DNA from: a virus
Virus record (IMG/VR): IMGVR_UViG_3300035670_000170
Location: 1-64,000 of that record
Length of the DNA: 64,000 bases
Reading direction: 5' to 3' (one strand)
Of the stretch, positions 59,201 through 64,000 are shown piece after piece; the first letter of the stretch is position 1; each line of letters starts with the position of its first letter. The notes under the pieces are model-generated. The model saw only the letters and a list, made by a program, of their open reading frames with translations, made no database searches and was not told where the DNA came from. Position numbers and translations under genes: made by a program.

Positions 59201-61556
59201 CAGCATGGAGCAATACGTGGAAAGCGTCGCTGGCAGTAGCCGCCTTGGGGCTAAGTTCTATGCCATGAGTGGCATGGCACAGGTGTACGCTGGCGGTAGC
59301 CGTGCCGACAAGCGCATGGTTGACGGGTTCCTAAACCCATTAGGGGAACTGTACAAGAAATACCCAGATACCAAGACACCCGAATCCATCATGGCGCGAT
59401 TCATATACGGGTTTATGAATCAGAACTATGGCGGCACAGCCGATGAGGTAGCCGCAGAGTTTGAGCGCAGGAAAGGGTTGTTAGTGTCAGACATTGAGGC
59501 AAAGAAAAAGTCAAAGCGTAAAGACCTACGTGAGCAAGCGGAGCTGGAACAGCGGATGTTCGATATGCTTGTGGCTGACGCGTCGACAATAAAGGACGTT
59601 GTTTCTGCCATGACAAAGAACGGTCACACAGGCGCCCGTGAGATTGTTGACTTAGCCGTGTCGTTTGCCAGCACATACGCTAATGAGTACGACGAGATTA
59701 GTAGGGTTTACAATAACAACACCCTTGACCTTGTAAACAACTACTTGCCCAATAAGACAAAGAAAACAGCTATTATCAGGGACGAAGACCTTGGCATAGA
59801 TCAAGACATCAACTCTGTTGACCCATCGGTAATGACACCCAGTTCGACAAAGAACAGGTTTAAGTCCATGAAGCGCTTAGAGGGTAGCCGTGTTTACGAC
59901 GTGGACTTCGACGCTATGGTTACTAATGAGTTCCGTCATGCCTTAACCTACATTGAAACCCTACCACACATCATGCGCTTTAAGGCCGTGATGAACACCA
60001 ATGATTTGATTGAGGAGATGGGCGAGAAGAACGTTAAGTTCTTAGACCTGAAGATGACTAATGGTGTTAAGATTCTACGGCGTATGTACCCCAGCGATGA
60101 GTATGCCCGTGCGCTGTCAAAGGCGACGTCGGGGTTAGCGTCGTTGGGTGCCAACATAAGCCTTGCGGGTATCACCCAGCCCATGAAACAGGTGTTACCT
60201 GTTGCGTTCAGGGCGATGACGGCGGCAGCAGTAAGAAAGAAGGGCGCAGCGGCGGCACTACACACAACCCTTAGCGGTGCTAACTACAACGAAGGGCTGT
60301 TCTCTAAAGGGACTATCCTAAGCCGCAAGGAAACACGCGGTGGCTATCAGTTTGAGCGCTTAGAGGATTCTGTTGTCAAAGCCCAACGCGGCGTCCTGTC
60401 GAAAGCCTTTGGTAAGTACCTGTCGGCGCGTCGTAAGGCAGCAGACCTAACGATGTACCCATTAACACAGTCGGATTACTTTGCTGCGCGTAAGGCGTGG
60501 GTGTCGTACTATGCAGAGAATCTACTTCAAAGGGGCGTGTATAAAAGCTGGCGCGACATTGACTGGCAAAAGGAATCAGCAGACCCAAATGAAGAAGCGT
60601 CGGCGTATGCAGAGATAATGCTGTCACGTTCACAGAACGTCAATACTATGGCGGCGGCGTCGGAAATGATGACGCGTACAGGTGGATATAAGGACATTTG
60701 GCGAAATATCTTTTTCCCCTTTGCGTCGTTCACGATGAATAACAACGTCACCCGTTGGATAAACTTTAAGCGGTTGCTGTGGGGCAGTCCGACAGAAAAG
60801 GCTATTGCCTTTGGGGACATCACCGCACAGGGGGTGGAGGCACTGGCGTTTAACAGCATTAAGCTGTTGTTGATATACCCACTTAGGATATACCTTGTCA
60901 AGGAAGTTCTAAAGGCTATGTTCGACTATGACGATGAGGAGGTGGATGCTATCGTGTCGTCAAATGAACTACCGCACCGTGTACACCAAGTCATTGCCCA
61001 GTCTACCATTGATATGACCTTCGGGGGCTTCTCATCGCAGTCTGACATGGCAGTGAAGTATGCCGTTAACGACTATTACAAGAATGTGCTACTGCCGTTC
61101 TTTGACGTGGACACAGACAAGGATTTGTTCTATCAGGGTAACATGAGTAGCGATGAGATCAGTACGTTCTTGTCGTCTATTGGTTCTTACGGTATATTGG
61201 CGCAGCAGTTGTTGGACATAGCTGATGTTGCTGAAAGCACGATGTTTGGCTTTAGTGATACTATCATGCTTGACCCAAACCCGTTTGATGCAAGCACGGA
61301 AAAGGTGGAGTACAAGATGACCGAAGACCAGCAGCGGGCGTTACAGATGTATTTGATATTCCACGGAGTCACGATGTTGACGGGCTTAAACGACGTTGAC
61401 GCACGGACTATTGTGAATAAAATTCAGAAGGGGGTAGAGCGTGATATTAAGAGGGGTGGTAAAACGGGCGGGTCAAACAGTGGCACGTTAGAGGCCAAGC
61501 CGATGTCAGGGCGTTCGTTAAGCACCCAAAGCCTGTCGTCAAGGCGTCTAAGATAG
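53202..61556 (+). CDS. Giant polyvalent injection protein
   Basis: 2,784 residues. A short N-terminal repeat-like region (LSGEYEVGSYDDFKSYM, YNVSDYNQFESTY) is followed by long coiled coils, Gly/Ala-rich hydrophobic stretches (about residues 600-640 and 765-785), and a zinc metalloprotease-like HEAVHQ site near 1,377 with acidic EEYVAEFMA about 60 residues on. The C-terminal 800 residues carry conserved polyvalent-protein motifs. It likely travels into the cell with the DNA, processes host or virion proteins, and spans the envelope. Motif copies (F) at 53515, 54356, 57720 and 58440 encode KTGAP, QIGRP, NRAPQ and KSGDK; a variant lies at 61458. Confidence 0.75.
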   Translation: MNDKALQALYKDLSGEYEVGSYDDFKSYMANPTNRKKLYDNVIVKRYNVSDYNQFESTYATAPAQGEPVKKKESTIGGIASEASVSEAQSTSQGDELAVQAEVTDTKTGAPKQGIGALAVSVIPTKDEVAYKTISSQRQKAVDRDIDANAQATISEIASSISPETEAQIQTEYENYKATLPIPQKPKDYNQYRLDYIKDYYGIKDSKGIADIDARYKAKSEAAKRQRELDEAVSVFAKKFSERPSSPIYSNLLNATKLIEKPKEGDDKAEPVDVSGRFKRNIDTPAGTTTVDILTQGISSVPEGGIQFYANNSPRRVYVGGVDSKPESFAVDELGNRTDEPDKVKQSLSQFTPNTADALTPVDDNQYAIFKKVIEDYATENPEKAKQIGRPQTLYSQSWDRGDYRLKQEWDVVKDGAFVREAIKYQKEKLANEYTQRVTQLEKQFAQDIAARPDKQAVYDSDFEVQKANLALQYNSAEKYLDLMYNGYVRANIKNADRVETEIAYQQAERDIKEIEAMREADKQWYNKQNAVVQFGVDVWDGFADAGKEIVRGVESLGYLATGTDMPDEQKRFYVQYDAMRAGSDESLVRDATSMIAQTAAIMAPAGWIGGTLKTLGVGAKVAQTTGIVTSSYLQTAGTSYIDAMAQGMDSETAMVYGNVMGLSQGFVEAIFPSDYLFGGVRTQMKKNIVNILKNASPAEIRRMTSGQVIRSAFSEFANETKKEMVEEVAAYLSEKGINFTMNQVTGKDILDDEVTIKDMANAAGGAAIVGTFFGGSRVIKSFKNSAVFPVQMQYEYLAASDPDGVMEKIEFAKKEGALTDVQYKNAKDRLNSLVEQKKAVDAASPEMSEFNKAVLVNMRADKDEAVKYAKTLDETDPVDARILQTMNEKIATIDALQNDILKGEDAGKAYAKYLNESMGIISRGVEEAGTQQPQAEVIPDGVVVEDIPDEDAFSVFGFEQMSGEQLADIQEQIDLRESGYDEMAEIIAKELGLPEGTVATVEDLAAAYLEAQNPDVQTLRDGLRGLRVNRDSFVQFADKNYITQGLARAWFTRKKDRSGRDLDEIAQEISEMRGQEVTPQDIVDIIVENPNGIPQRSERAARINDLYKQKTGKNLNTSVAAKILNKRGVKAVNNDIVKDVLNIFVGPSGNINTDELIREIESGPDFFMAWPYSLTMQEYEELKKAIADPKRREEILGEATNFKKDYSWVEGFDEDYGTQEEGGIDAIQEQGATAVDVQEQAADGEKVVEGTPESGREEAAQEGQEAVSFEAARAVEPPIKERVELTGTRADRVVIDRIKEGASESAKALLDRLPNVMKALRRSGVNVRIVLHPSAESFNGVDGETVSMRTGNAKILPDGTIHIDMSSATTTAGSLVHEAVHQVISDVIAADPIRLAKMANDLRDTLKKAMPDVHEDLEEFTQQYEPQERDEEYVAEFMAMVADGYVDIDKLSPPKRKSVLEWFNRLLNAFGFDSVKITDTMSAIDVAAAINRALEEGVRIKSKVSKANRAPQTRQQKFLDRMNASRDSKGLPRWGEKKQKSLEQQAKEMADDLIKDFPDEETKKMYDFAYSYHLRQLQAQNKPKYQRVQRISPEFRKGLIKLSKQYIENGTPKDQIIEGLKEQGILSSQANAIYTEAKNQTLNDISQTDPIVKDAVKQLESGIKISEVSQNVIAALPDNKKALSAFYVAAAMNRYLSRPNDFKATIDKKVAEIKQKAKDKAELKGDKDKAAKEIKKAKAAIKRAMRGKSGDKRLFARDKTTLKTFVGINHNQLSDESKAEYLAVLASVASSVSPVKVSNIEDEYIAQNARREYTNDDIDALNEKYLAEVDSEKRRRLLDKVASFYSQMDMALPEEFGSMTVSDLQALAANILSEEQLPDVDKEQEQQLKRQALLELAAEYVAEAVAAMDSGVIDTESMTPLEKRIIDGISNGSVDALSLNEIKTLIKGMDNFVTNGSLDGMGKIAARMEAPAIVKQFLAEKVKMCVKFGNLDFFTRFAGSMEQYVESVAGSSRLGAKFYAMSGMAQVYAGGSRADKRMVDGFLNPLGELYKKYPDTKTPESIMARFIYGFMNQNYGGTADEVAAEFERRKGLLVSDIEAKKKSKRKDLREQAELEQRMFDMLVADASTIKDVVSAMTKNGHTGAREIVDLAVSFASTYANEYDEISRVYNNNTLDLVNNYLPNKTKKTAIIRDEDLGIDQDINSVDPSVMTPSSTKNRFKSMKRLEGSRVYDVDFDAMVTNEFRHALTYIETLPHIMRFKAVMNTNDLIEEMGEKNVKFLDLKMTNGVKILRRMYPSDEYARALSKATSGLASLGANISLAGITQPMKQVLPVAFRAMTAAAVRKKGAAAALHTTLSGANYNEGLFSKGTILSRKETRGGYQFERLEDSVVKAQRGVLSKAFGKYLSARRKAADLTMYPLTQSDYFAARKAWVSYYAENLLQRGVYKSWRDIDWQKESADPNEEASAYAEIMLSRSQNVNTMAAASEMMTRTGGYKDIWRNIFFPFASFTMNNNVTRWINFKRLLWGSPTEKAIAFGDITAQGVEALAFNSIKLLLIYPLRIYLVKEVLKAMFDYDDEEVDAIVSSNELPHRVHQVIAQSTIDMTFGGFSSQSDMAVKYAVNDYYKNVLLPFFDVDTDKDLFYQGNMSSDEISTFLSSIGSYGILAQQLLDIADVAESTMFGFSDTIMLDPNPFDASTEKVEYKMTEDQQRALQMYLIFHGVTMLTGLNDVDARTIVNKIQKGVERDIKRGGKTGGSNSGTLEAKPMSGRSLSTQSLSSRRLR

Positions 61557-61561
61557 TTTAG

Positions 61562-61569
61562 TATCTTTG
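61562..61569 (+). promoter_or_regulatory. TAnnTTTG promoter element
   Basis: TATCTTTG, 14 bases upstream of the ATG at 61584. Confidence 0.6.
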
Positions 61570-61583
61570 TTAAAATTTGAGTT

Positions 61584-62054
61584 ATGGCAGTTACTATAAA
61601 TAATCAGACGGCATTATACGCCAATGTGAAAGACACTTTTCCGCAGAGCGAGTCCCTTACGGGCACTGCTTCCACTATGAGCAGAAAAGATAGGCTTATT
61701 GGCAGCGGTACTGCTTTTGTTTCTGAACTTGAAACTGGTGACTTTATTTGGGACACTGTTAATGATGAATTGTTAAAGGTTGTTAGCATAGAGAGCGACA
61801 CTGAGTTGACCCTTAGTGGAGAGTTTAGTAACGCACTGAGTGGCGCTACTATAAAAAGAGTTCCGAGAATACGTTATCAGTCTTTCAGTTATTTAATTGA
61901 CAGTTCAAGCGGTGAAGAGATTGACGGTATATTGATGCCTGATGGTGCAAGTGCTACATTTGCCATTTCAGACCATTATTCTAATATGGGCAATCCAATT
62001 ATTATTGATTCAACTGTTAATGATGGAAATGTAATTATTTCATTCTTTGCTTAA
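61584..62054 (+). CDS. Beta-rich tail-associated protein
   Basis: 156 residues. Strand-rich, Ser/Thr-rich, with pattern GTAFVSELETGDFIWD common in short fibre or baseplate proteins. It begins the fibre region and has its own promoter. AT-richer than the genes to its left. The stop overlaps the next ATG (TAATG). Confidence 0.6.
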   Translation: MAVTINNQTALYANVKDTFPQSESLTGTASTMSRKDRLIGSGTAFVSELETGDFIWDTVNDELLKVVSIESDTELTLSGEFSNALSGATIKRVPRIRYQSFSYLIDSSSGEEIDGILMPDGASATFAISDHYSNMGNPIIIDSTVNDGNVIISFFA

Positions 62055-62111
62055 TGGGGGCATTTGGGAAAAGCGGTAGTGGTATTTACAAGATGGGTGG
62101 TGATGGTGCAT
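62054..62111 (+). repeat. 58-base direct repeat, copy 1
   Basis: Exact repeat of 63143-63200, covering the first 19 codons of both fibre genes. Confidence 0.95.
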
Positions 62112-62842
62112 CGTCCGTTGATGTGAATGTTAATAGTTCTCTTGAGGGTTCTGTTTCAAGTGCATCTCCTATTGACATTGATATTACTGATGGAAGTAGC
62201 CCTGTAACCCCTGATGCTGTAAGTGTTGTTGGCAATACGGTAACTATTGAAGTTCCTGCGGCTGCTGCGCCAGTTGGTGCTACGCTTATGAAAACGGGGC
62301 AAACTACTTCTTATCGTACTGGCGATGATGGGGATTTGCAGGCAGGCAGAGCAACAGACATCACCACGCTGGCCAGCAATAACCCCTTTGGTAATACAGA
62401 CAGGTTTACCGATGAGTTAGGGGGGCAAACCTACACTAACGACATCGTGATTGATTGGAGCACTTATGATGGCAGTACGGTGTTGGGCTGGCGAAGAACT
62501 ATTAACGGAACTGGTATAAGCTGGAACAATGCGATTGATGGAGCTTTATTAGTTAGCATAGGCACATTTACAAGCGGATGGAAATTGCCAAATTTGAACG
62601 AAATGGCAAGTTTGTTCAATGCTTCAAAAAATATGTTTGGCAGTACTGGCCCGTCCCCGTGGACAAGCGTAATTGCAGGCGGTAGCTTATGGACATCCAC
62701 CACCTCTTATAGCAGCACGGCCACAGCGTTACGTTTGAATACTTCAACGGGAGAATTTGATAGGTCGTCAAAGACCAATTCATCACAACATTTTTATATG
62801 CCCTGCCGCACCTTCACAGTAACAGGAACAACACTTACATAA
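62054..62842 (+). CDS. Fibre protein 1 with DUF1566-like lectin domain
   Basis: 262 residues. After the N-terminal anchor MGAFGKSGSGIYKMGGDGA and a Val/Ser beta stretch, the C-terminal 165 residues follow the DUF1566 (Lcl C-terminal) pattern: TGQTTSYRTGDDGDLQAGR, FTDELGGQTYTNDIVIDW, WNNAIDG, WKLPNLNEM, LWTSTTS and a final FYMPCRTFTVT strand. This C-type lectin-like fold binds ligands and is a frequent variable domain in phage fibres. Probably the receptor-binding adhesin. Confidence 0.75.
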   Translation: MGAFGKSGSGIYKMGGDGASSVDVNVNSSLEGSVSSASPIDIDITDGSSPVTPDAVSVVGNTVTIEVPAAAAPVGATLMKTGQTTSYRTGDDGDLQAGRATDITTLASNNPFGNTDRFTDELGGQTYTNDIVIDWSTYDGSTVLGWRRTINGTGISWNNAIDGALLVSIGTFTSGWKLPNLNEMASLFNASKNMFGSTGPSPWTSVIAGGSLWTSTTSYSSTATALRLNTSTGEFDRSSKTNSSQHFYMPCRTFTVTGTTLT

Positions 62843-62843
62843 T

Positions 62844-63077
62844 ATGAAATACAAATTTGAACAATTCAAAGTAACAATAGACAACCCAACGGTAACGGTT
62901 GACATGAATACCATTCGGGATAAAGCTATTGACAAACTTTTGAGCGTGGACATTATATTAACAACCAACACGGCTTCGTTTGGCGTAACGGCTGAAGATA
63001 TGCCATACGACCCAACGTGGGAGGACGACATGGTTCAGGATATGGTTAATAATTGGCTTGTGCAATTTGAAGTGTAA
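62844..63077 (+). CDS. Fibre partner protein 1
   Basis: 77 residues. Short strands then an acidic, Trp-containing helix (YDPTWEDDMVQDMVNNWL). The gene at 63766 has a similar tail (GTWTDEDVDNAIVNYF), so this is the second gene of a duplicated two-gene module. It may be a fibre chaperone or cap protein. Confidence 0.65.
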   Translation: MKYKFEQFKVTIDNPTVTVDMNTIRDKAIDKLLSVDIILTTNTASFGVTAEDMPYDPTWEDDMVQDMVNNWLVQFEV

Positions 63078-63142
63078 TTTTTATAGTTTACACAAGTATA
63101 TTTTTTTTTACAAAAGATTATACTTATTTTATTCTTCGATTT

Positions 63143-63200
63143 ATGGGGGCATTTGGGAAAAGCGGTAGTGGTATTTACAAGATGGGTGGTGATGGTGCAT
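63143..63200 (+). repeat. 58-base direct repeat, copy 2
   Basis: Second copy; could allow recombination between the fibre genes. Confidence 0.95.
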
Positions 63201-63769
63201 GCCCTGAAAGGTATAATTCTGCCAACCCTTACAAGACGGGACAAACCACATCGTATGTAAGCAACGATGATGGCGATTTAGAACGTGGTAGAGGTTCGGA
63301 TTTCACAACGCTTGACTTTAATAACCCGTTTGGAAACACCAATAGATTTACCGACACGCTGGGCGGTCAGACGTATGCGAATGATATTGTTATTGATTGG
63401 GCGACTACCAACTACATAGCGGAAACAGTTATCGGTTGGTATCGGGTAGTTCAGGGTGGTGCAGGAGTTAATTGGACTACGGCAATGGCAGCACAACCAG
63501 TAACGGCAGAGGGGTACAATGATTGGTACGTGCCCAATAAGAATGAATTTACTTTAATAATTAGCAGCGAGAATAGTATAAACTACAATCCTTTTAGTTT
63601 AACCCATAACTTGTGGACATCAAGTTCGCGCGATGCAAGTGCGGCAAGAGTTTATCAAGAAACACAAAAAGATTTACAAAGTCAAACAAAAACATTGACA
63701 TTGCTAAATGGTAACGCAATAGGCTACATATTACTACGTTACTTCACCTTCACAGAATTAGGACTATGA
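63143..63769 (+). CDS. Fibre protein 2 with DUF1566-like lectin domain
   Basis: 208 residues. Same N-terminal 19 residues as fibre protein 1, then the DUF1566-like domain: TGQTTSYVSNDDGDLERGR, FTDTLGGQTYANDIVIDW, NWTTAMAA, WYVPNKNEF, LWTSSSRD and YFTFTELGL. The body is similar in pattern but clearly diverged, so the two are paralogues that may bind different receptors. The 66-base AT-rich gap before it is unlike the tight spacing elsewhere. Confidence 0.75.
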   Translation: MGAFGKSGSGIYKMGGDGACPERYNSANPYKTGQTTSYVSNDDGDLERGRGSDFTTLDFNNPFGNTNRFTDTLGGQTYANDIVIDWATTNYIAETVIGWYRVVQGGAGVNWTTAMAAQPVTAEGYNDWYVPNKNEFTLIISSENSINYNPFSLTHNLWTSSSRDASAARVYQETQKDLQSQTKTLTLLNGNAIGYILLRYFTFTELGL

Positions 63770-64000
63770 TACCAATTAAAAACACATTTGAAGTCGAAAC
63801 CCATCCGGGGGTTACGATAGTAAACCCCGACATTGAATTGGTGACTACGGTGGACATCGCCCGTGATGAGGTGTTTCAGCCTACGGTGATAATCCACGCA
63901 GAAAACATAAAGATTTACCACGTGCTGCCCTTGCAGCCATACGTTGACGGAACGTGGACGGATGAGGACGTTGACAATGCAATAGTTAATTACTTCACGC
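63766..64000 (+). CDS. Fibre partner protein 2, partial
   Basis: ATGA overlap with fibre 2. Visible 78 residues: MIPIKNTFEVETHPGV, then TTVDIARDEVFQPTVII and a tail TWTDEDVDNAIVNYF resembling partner protein 1. The gene runs past the end of the window. It completes the second copy of the module. Confidence 0.65.
   Translation, partial: MIPIKNTFEVETHPGVTIVNPDIELVTTVDIARDEVFQPTVIIHAENIKIYHVLPLQPYVDGTWTDEDVDNAIVNYFT

Noticed and set aside
1-64000. CRISPR array
   Set aside because: The dispersed motif is not regularly spaced, is too short, occurs in both orientations and lies inside genes; no spacer pattern is seen.
1-64000. tRNA or rRNA genes
   Set aside because: No cloverleaf-like sequence with a recognisable T-arm was seen by eye; a tRNAscan run would settle it.
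1-64000. Integron integrase or other tyrosine/serine recombinase
   Set aside because: No protein in the window shows the R...HxxR...Y or serine recombinase pattern, so the attC-like sites have no local integrase.

Overview
This window is almost certainly most of the genome of a tailed, probably short-tailed (podovirus-like), phage of a Bacteroidota host. The host call rests on the late promoters: at least a dozen plus-strand genes are preceded by TAnnTTTG, the -7 element of the Bacteroidota housekeeping sigma factor, and start codons sit behind A-rich leaders rather than Shine-Dalgarno sequences. The phage call rests on a DnaB helicase, SSB, terminase, portal, scaffold, capsid, stabilisation-type tail protein and a 2,784-residue polyvalent injection protein in a tightly packed, overlapping layout. 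No tRNA, rRNA, CRISPR array, integrase or lysis gene is visible.

Layout. A gene end at 1-279 (plus) looks like the tail of the late transcription unit, so the genome probably circularises or is permuted. From 311 to 16,908 nearly everything is on the minus strand: a DnaA-C-like protein, HTH and KGDRV-domain proteins, a metallophosphoesterase, a degenerate dNMP kinase, HNH-like and VRR-NUC nucleases, SSB, DnaB, a PD-(D/E)XK nuclease, a DNA methyltransferase, and a glutamine-amidotransferase/amidoligase pair with small membrane proteins. A roughly 900-base control region (16.9-17.8 kb) separates this from the plus-strand half: small genes and two exported proteins (17.8-21.2 kb), virion-associated genes (21.3-24.9 kb), a glycosyltransferase/methyltransferase island (25.0-29.8 kb), GroES, terminase (30.1-32.7 kb), portal (33.5-35.9 kb), scaffold, capsid, adaptor and tail genes (37.5-51.2 kb), injection proteins (51.2-61.6 kb) and a duplicated DUF1566-type fibre module (61.6-64.0 kb).

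Three features stand out. First, a 16-base motif, TTACCAAATCGGGCGC (core CAAWWCGGGCG), occurs about 44 times on both strands, at gene borders and inside genes in all three reading frames, so it is conserved as DNA. I call copies reading this way on the plus strand form F and the reverse complement form R. Second, small genes flanked by integron attC-like sites sit in three arrays (8.7-9.4, 10.9-12.4 and 32.7-33.4 kb), each bounded by an R...F pair of the motif, like terminal inverted repeats around cargo. Third, an amidoligase plus class II amidotransferase with translationally coupled membrane microproteins may make an unusual amide or peptide modification.

Working together: the minus-strand genes would replicate and process DNA early; the plus-strand genes build capsid and tail from many short-leader promoters; the cassette genes look like recently acquired accessory cargo, AT-rich and sometimes opposite to the surrounding transcription.
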